DNA from: Kluyvera cryocrescens NBRC 102467
GTDB taxonomy: Bacteria > Pseudomonadota > Gammaproteobacteria > Enterobacterales > Enterobacteriaceae
Direction: 5' to 3'
Length of the DNA stretch: 64,000 nt
NCBI RefSeq assembly: GCF_001571285.1
Contig: NZ_BCTM01000008.1
Span: forward strand, 1-64,000
This document shows positions 48,286 to 56,591 of the stretch, piece after piece. Below the pieces are notes generated by a model. The model was not told where the DNA came from. It did no database searches and saw only the letters and a program-made list of their open reading frames with translations. Made by a program: the position numbers and the translations under genes. How positions within the stretch are numbered: position 1 is the first letter of the stretch; each line of letters starts with the position of its first letter.

Positions 48286-49689
48286 TTACGCTGATTCCGG
48301 CGCGGTTCCGGCATTCACCATCGGTTTCGCCACGGTCTTCATCGGAATAAACGCCACTACGATTGCACCGAGCACGAGGAATCCAGCGACCATAAAGATC
48401 CCGGCGTTAAAGCTGCCGGTGACATCTTTCATCCAGCCCATTAGCAACGGTCCCAGCGCCGCACCGGTCATCCCGGTACCGTTTATCACCGCAATCCCCA
48501 GCGCGCGAGCGCGCAGCGACAAGGCGCGATCCGGCGTGGTCCAGAAAATCACCATTGCCGCGAATGCCCCCATCGATGCCATCACAATGCCGGTAAACTG
48601 CAGATGCGGATTCGGGCTGGTGGCGGTCAGGATCCAACCGGCGGCAGCAAACAGATACGGCAGCAGGGTATGCAGTTTGCGTTCGTTGTAGCGGTCTGAA
48701 CGTTTGCTCCACCAAATCATGCCGATAATAGTACACACCTGCGGAATGGCGCTTAGCAGCCCGATGGTGACGTTGCTGCTCTCGGCATTAAAGCTGCGCA
48801 AAATCAGCGGTGTCCAGACGCTCAGGGCGCTCAGGGTGTTGGTCAGGCAGAAATAGGCCACGGTGTAGAGAATGATGATTGGCGTGAACAGCTCGCGCAT
48901 CACGCTTTTTTGCCCCACCGACGCCGCTGCAATGGCGCTTTGAGTTTGCAGCGCCTGCTGCTTATCCGCTTCCAGCATCTCGTTAAGACAGGCTTTATCG
49001 TCGTCGGTCAGCCACTTCGCGGTTGACGGGCTATCGTCCAGCCAGAACCAGACCACCAGACCCAACAGCACCGACGGGAAGCCTTCCAGCAGGAACAGCC
49101 ACTGCCAACCTTTGAGATTCAGCATGCCGTCCATATTGAGAATATAACCGGACGCCAGCGATCCCAGCGCCATAGTGACCGGCATGGCAATCATAAACAG
49201 GGCATTGGCGCGCGCGCGGTAGTGCGCCGGGAACCAGTAGGTCATGTAATAGAGCAGGCCCGGCAGGAAGCCCGCTTCGGCAATCCCCACCAGCATGCGC
49301 AGGGCGTACAGGCTATTCGGCCCGGTAGCGAACAGCGTGGCGGTAGAGGCAATTCCCCAGACGATCATCAGGATAGCAATCCAGCGCCGTGCGCCCACGA
49401 TAGTCAACATCACGTTGCTGGGGATCCCGCAGACCACGTACATCACGTAAAACAGCGTGGTCGCCAGCCCAAACATGGTGCTGGTTAACCCGAGATCTTT
49501 GCCCATCGTCAGACCGGCAAAACCGATGTTGATGCGGTCGAGATAGGAGAAAACGAACAGTACGAACAAAAAAACGACCAGACGGCGAAAAAGTTTATTA
49601 ATAACCGCCTGTTGGCGGGGATTCAGAGGTATTTGCGTTGGGGCTTGCGCCCCGGAGCGTGTCTGTTCCGTAGAAGGGCTATCGTTCAT
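48286..49689 (-). CDS. MFS transporter, anion:cation symporter family
   Basis: A 467-residue 12-helix major facilitator of the ACS group (relatives include the 4-hydroxyphenylacetate permease HpaX, galactonate and tartrate carriers). The first helix has the family motif FSYLDRINIGFAG near residue 45, and a long hydrophilic loop separates helices 6 and 7. The start at MNDSPSTE was chosen because it begins the conserved protein and is preceded by AGCTTTTC-type weak site; the open frame extends 76 codons upstream through AT-rich non-coding sequence. Divergent from iacR, so it is a good candidate for a regulator-controlled aromatic acid (possibly auxin) importer. Confidence 0.82.
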   Translation of the reverse strand: MNDSPSTEQTRSGAQAPTQIPLNPRQQAVINKLFRRLVVFLFVLFVFSYLDRINIGFAGLTMGKDLGLTSTMFGLATTLFYVMYVVCGIPSNVMLTIVGARRWIAILMIVWGIASTATLFATGPNSLYALRMLVGIAEAGFLPGLLYYMTYWFPAHYRARANALFMIAMPVTMALGSLASGYILNMDGMLNLKGWQWLFLLEGFPSVLLGLVVWFWLDDSPSTAKWLTDDDKACLNEMLEADKQQALQTQSAIAAASVGQKSVMRELFTPIIILYTVAYFCLTNTLSALSVWTPLILRSFNAESSNVTIGLLSAIPQVCTIIGMIWWSKRSDRYNERKLHTLLPYLFAAAGWILTATSPNPHLQFTGIVMASMGAFAAMVIFWTTPDRALSLRARALGIAVINGTGMTGAALGPLLMGWMKDVTGSFNAGIFMVAGFLVLGAIVVAFIPMKTVAKPMVNAGTAPESA

Positions 49690-49787
49690 GAAAAGCTCCA
49701 CATTGTGTTTATTAGTATAAGGGTCGTACAGGCTGCTAACGTATAGAAAATAGCCATGATGAGTGTCAATTTTATGTGTGAAAAATG

Positions 49788-49806
49788 ATACGTAATTGTT
49801 ATGTAT
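49788..49806. promoter_or_regulatory. Candidate IacR operator between the MFS gene and iacR
   Basis: ATACGTAA-TTG-TTATGTAT is an imperfect dyad (15 of 16 arm positions pair) of the length expected for a MarR-family dimer site, in the divergent promoter region. Inferred only from symmetry and position. Confidence 0.4.
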
Positions 49807-49946
49807 GTGGCATTTGTGAATCATAATGCGATCTGAGTCGCGTAAACATGCAAGAGGGAAGCGGAGCGGGCGTAATGGTGTCAGGACGGGCGCAAAGACA
49901 CAGGGTATAATCGGCAAATCTGTTGCATTTTGGGGTAAGGAAACGC

Positions 49947-50420
49947 ATGAGTCCGACTAAAAAGAGCGCTGCCGGTCAGTCAGATGAGACCGTGTTTCAC
50001 CGGGAAGAGTTTCCGTTCTACTGGATTGTTAACGTCTATGCGCGCTACACCCAGACCGTAGAAATCGCCCTCAAAAAGATAGCGCTAGACGTATCGCGCT
50101 TTCGCGTGCTGATGATCACCCACCAGTATGGCGAAGCGAGCATTTCGCAAATCTCGGAATATGCGCTGGCGAAAATGCCTACCGTGACCAAAATCGTTGG
50201 TCGCCTGCGCGATGACGGCCTGGTGACCACCGCCAGCAGCGAACGCGATGCCCGCGTAACGGTGGTGATGCTAACCGAAGCCGGGCAGCAGAAAGTGGCG
50301 GAAGCCATGCCGCTGGTAGGCAAGATTTTTGATAAAGGTTTTAAGGGAATGAGCGCCAGCCAGGTTGAAAAGATGAATCAGTCGCTGGCTAAAGTCCTCG
50401 ATAATCTCAACGAACTTTGA
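49947..50420 (+). CDS. iacR: MarR family regulator of auxin catabolism (IacR-like)
   Basis: A 157-residue MarR-family winged-helix protein: recognition region ISQISEYALAKMPTVTKIVGRL near residues 60-82 and wing SERDARVTVVMLTEAG near 95-110. In other bacteria iacR encodes a MarR repressor of the iac genes relieved by indole-3-acetic acid; the assignment rests on family plus position at the head of the iac run. ATG 49947 follows TAAGGA. It lies between the divergent MFS gene and iacH, and is likely to control both sides. Confidence 0.78.
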   Translation: MSPTKKSAAGQSDETVFHREEFPFYWIVNVYARYTQTVEIALKKIALDVSRFRVLMITHQYGEASISQISEYALAKMPTVTKIVGRLRDDGLVTTASSERDARVTVVMLTEAGQQKVAEAMPLVGKIFDKGFKGMSASQVEKMNQSLAKVLDNLNEL

Positions 50421-50431
50421 CCCTCCACCGC

Positions 50432-50449
50432 CACAATGACAAAATTGTG
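50432..50449. promoter_or_regulatory. Inverted repeat downstream of iacR, upstream of iacH
   Basis: CACAAT-GACAAA-ATTGTG is a perfect six-base inverted repeat starting 12 bases after the iacR stop. It may be an operator for the iacH-onward promoter. Confidence 0.4.
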
Positions 50450-50498
50450 ACTCGCGTAGAAAATATTTATAACCACCTGTAAATAAACGATTTTTAAA

Positions 50499-50530
50499 CA
50501 CAGTCTGCGAAAATCCCTTCGCAGGCTGTG
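50499..50530. repeat. Long hairpin in the iacR-iacH gap
   Basis: CACAGTCTGCGAA and TTCGCAGGCTGTG pair over 13 bases (one G-T) around a six-base loop. No T-tract follows on the plus strand, so it is not a standard terminator. The rest of this 333-base gap is AT-rich with a further dyad AATATT-ACTTG-AATATT near 50635-50652, and holds no gene. Confidence 0.6.
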
Positions 50531-50753
50531 CCTGCCTATATGCATTAATTTGCTTTATATTTCATCAAACTGCGTGATTAACCATATCCTTTTAAAGGTT
50601 AATGGGTTGTTGCGTATGCGTAAAATTAACGTGAAATATTACTTGAATATTCATCTAAATTTGCCAGTATTGATTTAACGCAACTCAGGACAAAAAAGCA
50701 GCATCGACTGCTCGCCTGAATATGATTCATTATTTCTGGTTAAGGTGTTAATC

Positions 50754-51878
50754 ATGCAGCCAGTTTACGAGAGCAATGGGTTTGTCGAACGCTTTACCCT
50801 CGGTGAGGGTGAGCTCAGTTTTGCCGTCAAAGATACCCTCAACGTGGCGGGATACCGCACTCAGGCGGGCTGTCCAGCGCTGGCGGAAACAACCGCCGCA
50901 GCGCAGCACGCCGGCGTGGTCGAAACGCTTCTCGCTAGCGGCTGTCGGCTGACGGGGAAAACCACGCTGCATGAGCTGGCGTTTGGCGTTACCGGGATTA
51001 ATGCCTGGGGCGGCACCCCGGTCAATCCGCTTTATCCAACGTTGATCCCCGGCGGCTCCTCCAGCGGTTCGGCGGCGGTTGTCGCTGCCGGCGAAGTCGA
51101 CTTTTCACTGGGCACCGATACCGGTGGCTCGGTGCGGATGCCTGCTGCCTGCTGCGGTATTCTCGGGCTCAAGCCGGGCTACGGTGTGCTCAGCCGCGAG
51201 GGCGTATTGCCCGCCGAGAGTTCACTGGACTGCGTCGGCCTGTTTGCCCGCGATACGCATGTTCTGCGCCTGGCGCTGAATCACCTTAGTCTGCCGGTTG
51301 CTGCCCCCCTTACCGATCTTCCCGAGGTGGCCTTTATTGCCGCCGCGCTGCCGGAAATCGATACGCTGCTGATGCAATTCCTCACCCATGCGGGTGTGCA
51401 GCCGCATCGCGCAGAACTGCCCACGCTTGCCGATGCGCACCGCGCTGGTATTGCCATTATCAGCCATGAAAACTGGCAGGCTTTTCACTCTTTACTGACG
51501 TCTGGGGCGGTCTCAGCAGATGTCGCCACGCGTATTCGCGCCGGTGAGACGGTAAGCCAGCAGACGCTGGAAGAGGCCGAACAGATCCGCCAACGCTTCA
51601 CCGCTGATGTCGATGCACTGCTGGCGAAAACGCCGCTGCTGGCGCTGGCTACGCTCCCGGAACTACCGCCGACGCTTGCCGAAGCGGCCGATCCGCTGAG
51701 CGTAGTCAATCTGACTCGCCTTGTCCGCCCGTTCAACCTCAGCGGGCACCCGGCGTTGACGCTACCCGCCGGCGAGCTACACGGCAGGCCGATTGCCCTC
51801 CAGTTGGTGGCCCGTAAAGGGGCTGAGGGATTATTGGTTCAGGCCGCCGAGTGGCTGACCGCGCGACGACGTCGCTAA
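50754..51878 (+). CDS. iacH: Amidase signature family protein IacH
   Basis: A 374-residue amidase signature enzyme. The Ser-cisSer-Lys centre is visible: the lysine in LTGKTTLHELAFG near residue 70, GGSSSGSAAVVAAG near 102, and GTDTGGSVRMPA near 122. It is shorter than bulk amidases (about 450-500), as reported for IacH. The iac cluster contains such an amidase, thought to act on an amide intermediate late in the route to catechol. ATG 50754 follows AAGGTG at six bases; a GTG nine bases upstream overlaps that site. First structural gene of the run. Confidence 0.85.
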   Translation: MQPVYESNGFVERFTLGEGELSFAVKDTLNVAGYRTQAGCPALAETTAAAQHAGVVETLLASGCRLTGKTTLHELAFGVTGINAWGGTPVNPLYPTLIPGGSSSGSAAVVAAGEVDFSLGTDTGGSVRMPAACCGILGLKPGYGVLSREGVLPAESSLDCVGLFARDTHVLRLALNHLSLPVAAPLTDLPEVAFIAAALPEIDTLLMQFLTHAGVQPHRAELPTLADAHRAGIAIISHENWQAFHSLLTSGAVSADVATRIRAGETVSQQTLEEAEQIRQRFTADVDALLAKTPLLALATLPELPPTLAEAADPLSVVNLTRLVRPFNLSGHPALTLPAGELHGRPIALQLVARKGAEGLLVQAAEWLTARRRR

Positions 51879-51909
51879 CCGCGCACTCTCTTTTTCTTTA
51901 TTCCTGATG

Positions 51910-51928
51910 ACTCAGTGAGTTCGACTCA
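51910..51928. promoter_or_regulatory. Compound palindrome upstream of iacA
   Basis: ACTCAGTGAGTTCGACTCA contains two overlapping perfect dyads sharing TGAGT: ACTCA-G-TGAGT and TGAGT-TCG-ACTCA. It lies in the 101-base gap between iacH and iacA, the largest gap in the cluster, and could be a regulator site or switchable hairpin. Confidence 0.5.
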
Positions 51929-51979
51929 TTGCGGCCTCGTGCGCTCTGCGCATGGCCGTGACAACTACCGGAGAACGCT

Positions 51980-53107
51980 ATGTCTGCCGTCCACGCCCGT
52001 GAAGCGCTAGAGCCGCTGTTAAGCGAAGTTGCGACTCGTAGCCAGGATTTTGAGCATCAACGTCATATTTCTGACGACATTATCAGCCGCTTTAAACAGG
52101 TGGGCGTCTATCGTGCGCTGGTGCCGAAACGCTACGGCGGCGACGAGTGTTCTCCGGCGCAGTTTTGCGAACTGATTGAGCAGATTGCCACCGCCGACGG
52201 CTCCGCAGGCTGGGTGGCAAGCTTCGGCATGAGCCCGTTTTATCTCGGTGCGCTGCCGGTTGAGACCCTGGAAGAGCTCTATCGCGAGGGCCCGGATGTG
52301 GTCTTTGCTGGCGGTATCTTCCCTACGCAAAAAGCGCGGCAGGCCGATGGCGGCTACCGGGTCAGCGGGCGCTGGAGCTTTGCCAGCGGCAGTATGGGGG
52401 CTTCAGTTCTCGGCGTCGGGATCCTGCCCGACGGCGAACAGCCGCTGCCGCGCATGGCGGTGTTACCGCGTGCCAGCGTGCAGATTGACCCGGTGTGGAA
52501 CACCGTCGGGCTGGCGGGTACCGGCAGCCACGATCTGCTGGTGGACGATGTCTTTGTGCCGCAGGAGTGGACCTTTATTCGCGGCGGTGCGCTGAATCTC
52601 GACGGCCCGCTGTATCGCTATCCGGTGCTGTCGCTGGCAACCCAAGTGCTGTCGGTGGTGGCGCTCGGCGTAACACGCGCGGCGCTCAATGAAATCTATG
52701 CCATTGCCCATCGCCAGCAATCGGTGACCGGCGCGCCGCGTCTGGCCGACCGCCCGCAGGCGCAGATGCAAATAGCCCGCTGTGAGGCCGATCTGCGCTC
52801 CGCCCGCGCCTGGTTCTATGACGCTATTGATGATGTCTGGCAACAGCTGCTGTCCGGCGATGATGCTAGCTGCGAGCAGATTAACGCGCTGCGTCTTTCG
52901 TCGACTCACGTGACGCGCGTGGCCGCCGACGTGGCGCGTCAGGCGCTGGCGTTAAACGGCATGGGCGGCGTCACCATGACCAGCCCGCTGCAGCGCTATG
53001 TGCGCGACACCATGGTCATTACCCAACACGCCTTTATGGGCGATCTCTCATATCTCAATGCAGGCACCGTCTTCTTCGGTGGCAAGCCGCAGCCCGGCTA
53101 CCTGTGA
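51980..53107 (+). CDS. iacA: Indole-3-acetate monooxygenase IacA (acyl-CoA dehydrogenase fold)
   Basis: A 375-residue flavin-dependent monooxygenase of the acyl-CoA dehydrogenase-like group (HpaB/HsaA-type), with the FAD-region segment GRWSFASGSMGASVLGVG near residue 130 and the C-terminal QALALNGMGGVTMTSPLQR helix. In known iac systems IacA, with reduced flavin from IacG, performs the first oxidation of the indole ring of auxin. Assignment rests on fold, size and the surrounding complete iac set. ATG 51980 follows CGGAGAACG. Start of a tightly packed stretch to iacG. Confidence 0.85.
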   Translation: MSAVHAREALEPLLSEVATRSQDFEHQRHISDDIISRFKQVGVYRALVPKRYGGDECSPAQFCELIEQIATADGSAGWVASFGMSPFYLGALPVETLEELYREGPDVVFAGGIFPTQKARQADGGYRVSGRWSFASGSMGASVLGVGILPDGEQPLPRMAVLPRASVQIDPVWNTVGLAGTGSHDLLVDDVFVPQEWTFIRGGALNLDGPLYRYPVLSLATQVLSVVALGVTRAALNEIYAIAHRQQSVTGAPRLADRPQAQMQIARCEADLRSARAWFYDAIDDVWQQLLSGDDASCEQINALRLSSTHVTRVAADVARQALALNGMGGVTMTSPLQRYVRDTMVITQHAFMGDLSYLNAGTVFFGGKPQPGYL

Positions 53108-53129
53108 TTTTTAACTTAAGGAGCATCAG

Positions 53130-53489
53130 ATGAGCCAGACCACAACCTTACGCGTGCTGTTTTGCATCGGCGTGAATCAGAACTTTTTCGATGCCAGCGC
53201 GGCGGAAGCCAAGCAGGTGTGGGCCGCTTTCGGCGTGATGATGAAAGGCATTGACGAAACGCCGGGGATCACCGTTATCGGCAACATGGACGATGACCAA
53301 CTGATGGTCGGCCCATCCACCACCGCCCCGTGGACCACCTACGTGCTGGCCGACGCTCAGGCGCTGGAAAATGTGGCCGCCGTCTGCAACCTGTTCCGCA
53401 CAACGCCCGTCGGTGACGGCGGCAGCAAACTGTGGAAGTACTGCAAAATCGAGGCCCGCGTCGGCCGTGAACTGATTATTCAGAACTAA
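53130..53489 (+). CDS. iacB: IacB-like conserved protein of auxin catabolism
   Basis: A 119-residue protein with no recognised enzymatic motif (Asp-rich MDDDQLMVGPSTTAPW in the middle; VLFCIGVNQNFFDAS near the start). A small protein of this kind, IacB, always follows iacA in known clusters and its role is not settled. It starts 22 bases after iacA with AAGGAGCATCAG upstream, and iacI follows after 11 bases. The symbol is based on position and size. Confidence 0.78.
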   Translation: MSQTTTLRVLFCIGVNQNFFDASAAEAKQVWAAFGVMMKGIDETPGITVIGNMDDDQLMVGPSTTAPWTTYVLADAQALENVAAVCNLFRTTPVGDGGSKLWKYCKIEARVGRELIIQN

Positions 53490-53500
53490 CGGAGTCGATG

Positions 53501-54052
53501 ATGACCTCTCAGGATGCGCAGCGCTTACAGCAGCTCGAAGATCAGCAGGCCGCCCGCGTGTGCATAAGCCAGTACATGCACCTGTGCGACCGGCTCGACG
53601 ATAGCGAAACCGTGCGCGCCATCGGCGCACTGTTCACCGTTGACGCCTGCTGGGAAGGGGTGGGTGAACCGTATGCGACCCGCCTGGGGCGTCATGTCGG
53701 GCGCGCAGCCATTACCAGCATGATGGCCGGGTATGTGCGCAAACCGGCCCACTTCGCCATGAACGCACATTTTCTATGCTCCGAGGCGCTCAGCGCAGCG
53801 GCCAACGGTGAGCTGCACGGCCGCTGGCTAATGCTGCAAACCTCGGCGTTTAGCGCCGGCGGCGCGCACCTCAACGCCGCTGAAATCAACGTTAGCTTTC
53901 GGCGCGAAGCGGGAGAGATGGTGATGCACCATTTCACTACCCGCAACCTGTTTAGCCGACCCGTAAGCCACTGGCACGCCGAGGACACGCTCCCGGTGCC
54001 GGAAAACCATCAGACCGTCGAAGACGTGCAGGAGAATGGACATGCAGTGTGA
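53501..54052 (+). CDS. iacI: SnoaL-like protein IacI
   Basis: A 183-residue NTF2/SnoaL-like cone-fold protein (MHLCDRLDDSETVRAIGALF is the usual first helix and D of the fold; AHFAMNAHFLCSEAL and HHFTTRNLFSR follow). IacI in other clusters is of this family and of unknown exact function. Two adjacent ATGs (53498, 53501) follow GGAG; I prefer the second for spacing. The stop overlaps the start of iacC by 11 bases, indicating coupled translation. Confidence 0.76.
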   Translation: MTSQDAQRLQQLEDQQAARVCISQYMHLCDRLDDSETVRAIGALFTVDACWEGVGEPYATRLGRHVGRAAITSMMAGYVRKPAHFAMNAHFLCSEALSAAANGELHGRWLMLQTSAFSAGGAHLNAAEINVSFRREAGEMVMHHFTTRNLFSRPVSHWHAEDTLPVPENHQTVEDVQENGHAV

Positions 54053-55352
54053 CCACCTCATTAATGTGAAAAATATCGATACCACGATGCCCACCGCGCC
54101 GAGCCGCGAAGAGATTGCATCGCTGGTGCAGCACGACCGTGTGCATACCTCGCTGTACACCTCTGAAGAGCTGTTCGCACTGGAGCTGGACAGAGTTTTC
54201 GGCAAAACCTGGGTGTGGGTGGCGCATGCCAGCGAAATCCCCGACACCGGCAGCTTTAAAACCACCGAGATCGGCACTCAGCCGGTTATCGTAGTGCGCG
54301 ATCGTAAAGGCACCGTGCATACGCTGCTGAATCGCTGCCGCCACCGCGCGGCCACCGTGTGTGAACACCGCAGCGGCAAAACCAACAGCTTTGTCTGCCC
54401 TTACCACGGCTGGGGCTACGCGCTGGACGGCAGTCTGCGCGGCGTGCCGCACCCGGAAAGCTATGCCGACCAGCTGGAAAAAGGCGAGCTGGGGCTGGTA
54501 TCACTGCGCACCGAACAGTACGCGGGAATGATCTTCGCTACCTTTAACGACCACATTGAGCCGCTGGAAGATTTCCTCGGCGCGGCGAAAAAGTGGATGG
54601 ATCTGTTTATGAAGCAGGGCGCGGGCTACCCGATTAAAACCGGCCCAGCGCACCGTTTCCGCTTCCCGGGCAACTGGAAAATCCAGCTCGAGAACACCAC
54701 CGACGGCTACCACTTCCCGGTGGTGCATCGCTCGTTTTTAAGCTCGGTCGATAAGCAGACCGAAGAGATGCTCAACTTTGTTGACGGCAGCGGCTATGTC
54801 GAAGATCTCGGTAACGGCCACAGTGTGATGGTGATGATCCCGGAACTGGTGGATCTGGAAGCCAACCTCGATGCGCCGATCCCGGAACGTTTTACCGAGT
54901 TGGCCGATGCCCTGCGCGCCGACCACGATGAAGACCAGGTGCGCCGTATCGTGCGCGCGGTCGGCGGCTCCGGCTTCAACCTGAATATCTTCCCTAACAT
55001 CGCCTGTTCGATGGCGTTCTTCCGTGTCCTGCAACCGCTGTCGGTCAATGAAACCGAAATTCACCACGCGGTGATCACCATGGACGGTGGCCCGGAAATC
55101 GCCAACCAGGCCCGTCTGCGTCTGCACGAGCACTTCCAGGGGCCGATGGGCTTCGGCACGCCAGATGACTCGGAAGCATGGGAGCGCGTCCAGCGCGGCG
55201 CCACCGCCGGTGACGATCTGTGGATCATGCTTAATCGCGGTCTGGCGGGCGAATACCGCACCGATGACGGCCTGCGCAGCGATGTCAGCGCCGAGACCGG
55301 GATGCGCGCCGCGTATCAGCAGTGGAAAAAACTGATGACGGAGATGGAATAA
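54042..55352 (+). CDS. iacC: Rieske dioxygenase large subunit IacC
   Basis: A 436-residue alpha subunit of an aromatic-ring-hydroxylating dioxygenase. The Rieske [2Fe-2S] ligands are CRHRAATVCEH and CPYHGWGY (C-x-H, then C-x2-H, near residues 98-125); the mononuclear iron site is in ENTTDGYHFPVVH near 220 (His, His and a later Asp). In iac systems it oxidises an oxindole-type intermediate on the way to catechol. ATG 54042 follows AGGAG; a start six bases upstream has poorer spacing. It pairs with IacD and needs electrons from IacF. Confidence 0.87.
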   Translation: MQCDHLINVKNIDTTMPTAPSREEIASLVQHDRVHTSLYTSEELFALELDRVFGKTWVWVAHASEIPDTGSFKTTEIGTQPVIVVRDRKGTVHTLLNRCRHRAATVCEHRSGKTNSFVCPYHGWGYALDGSLRGVPHPESYADQLEKGELGLVSLRTEQYAGMIFATFNDHIEPLEDFLGAAKKWMDLFMKQGAGYPIKTGPAHRFRFPGNWKIQLENTTDGYHFPVVHRSFLSSVDKQTEEMLNFVDGSGYVEDLGNGHSVMVMIPELVDLEANLDAPIPERFTELADALRADHDEDQVRRIVRAVGGSGFNLNIFPNIACSMAFFRVLQPLSVNETEIHHAVITMDGGPEIANQARLRLHEHFQGPMGFGTPDDSEAWERVQRGATAGDDLWIMLNRGLAGEYRTDDGLRSDVSAETGMRAAYQQWKKLMTEME

Positions 55353-55835
55353 ATGACGAGCGCTGAATCTGTACTGTTTAAGGCCATCGCGGTGATTAAC
55401 CTCGAAGGCGATCTCCTCGATCAGGGCGAATTCAATGCCTGGCTGGATCTGTGGCAGCACGACGGCCTATACGTGGTGCCAATCGATCCGCAGGAGACCG
55501 ATTTTAAAAATACCCTCAACTACGCCTGCGACGACCACGAAATGCGCGCCAAACGGGTGAAACGCCTGTACAGCGGCGAGTCTATCTCGACCACTCCGCG
55601 CGCCAGAACCCTGCGTACGCTGTCGCGTTTTCGCCTGCTGGAGGCCAGCGACAGCGAAGTGGTGGTGCGCGGCGCCCAGTCATTGTGGGAACACCGCAAA
55701 GGCCATAGCCGCCACTATGCCGCCGATATCACCTGGCACCTGCAGCCGCAGGCTGACGGCTGGCGGATAAGCCAGAAAGTGATCCGCCTGGTCAACAGCG
55801 ATGATGTGCTGCACAGCATCGGTTACATCCTGTAA
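55353..55835 (+). CDS. iacD: Ring-hydroxylating dioxygenase small subunit IacD
   Basis: A 160-residue beta subunit of the Rieske dioxygenase, NTF2-like fold, with NLEGDLLDQGEFNAWLDLW at the start and the typical HLQPQADGWRISQKVIRLVN C-terminal half. It begins immediately after the iacC stop (TAA-ATG) and so is translationally coupled. It is structural rather than catalytic in this enzyme class. The next gene starts ten bases later after AAGGAGCC. Confidence 0.85.
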   Translation: MTSAESVLFKAIAVINLEGDLLDQGEFNAWLDLWQHDGLYVVPIDPQETDFKNTLNYACDDHEMRAKRVKRLYSGESISTTPRARTLRTLSRFRLLEASDSEVVVRGAQSLWEHRKGHSRHYAADITWHLQPQADGWRISQKVIRLVNSDDVLHSIGYIL

Positions 55836-55845
55836 GGAGCCGTTT

Positions 55846-56580
55846 ATGACGCAAACCGTATTAGTCACCGGCGCGGCCAGCGGGCTGGGCAACGTAATCG
55901 CCCGCCATCTGCTGACGCAGGGGTATCAGGTGGTGCTGACCGACGTTGATGCTGCCCGCGCCGAAGCCGCCGCCGCTGAGCTGGACAGCCGCAACGTGCT
56001 GGCGCTGGGGCTGGATATACGCCAGCCCGAGGATTTTGACGCGGCGCTTGCCGCCACCGTCGCCCGTTTTGGCAGCCTGCACGCGCTGGTCAATAACGCC
56101 GCGCTGACTCTGGCGACGCCGGTGATGGACATTACCGTTGATGAGTTTGATCGGGTGATTTCCACCAATCTGCGCGGCACTTTTGTCGGCTGCCAGACGA
56201 TGGGGCGCTATTTTGCCAGCCGCGGCTACGGCCGAATCATTAACCTGGCCTCTCTGGCGGGGCAAAACGGCGGCACCGCTTCCGGGGCGCACTATGCGGC
56301 GTCTAAAGGCGGGATCCTGACGCTGACCAAAGTCTTTGCCCGCGAGTTGGCGAAATCCGGCGTCACCGTTAACGCCATCGCGCCGGGGCCGATGGACCTG
56401 CCGACCGTTCACGCACTGGTGCCGGAAGAGAAAATGGCCGGGCTGCTACAGATGATCCCGGTAGGTGAGCTCGGTGAAGCAGAGTTTGTCGCCCATGCCG
56501 TGGCGCTGCTGGCCTCTCAACACGCGTCGTTTGTTACCGGGGCAACCTGGGACATCAACGGCGGGCTGTTCATGCGCTAA
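55846..56580 (+). CDS. iacE: Short-chain dehydrogenase/reductase IacE
   Basis: A 244-residue classical SDR: cofactor motif TGAASGLG near residue 8, NNAA near 82, and the catalytic Ser-Tyr-Lys in NLASLAG and YAASK (near 132-155). IacE is reported to act on the hydroxylated indole acetate intermediate on the way to dioxindole acetate. ATG 55846 follows AAGGAGCC. Member of the iacA-G operon. Confidence 0.85.
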   Translation: MTQTVLVTGAASGLGNVIARHLLTQGYQVVLTDVDAARAEAAAAELDSRNVLALGLDIRQPEDFDAALAATVARFGSLHALVNNAALTLATPVMDITVDEFDRVISTNLRGTFVGCQTMGRYFASRGYGRIINLASLAGQNGGTASGAHYAASKGGILTLTKVFARELAKSGVTVNAIAPGPMDLPTVHALVPEEKMAGLLQMIPVGELGEAEFVAHAVALLASQHASFVTGATWDINGGLFMR

Positions 56581-56591
56581 AGGAGAGGTTG

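Noticed and set aside
50499-50530. Rho-independent terminator after iacR
   Set aside because: The stem is strong, but no T-tract follows on the plus strand, so it is listed as a hairpin only.
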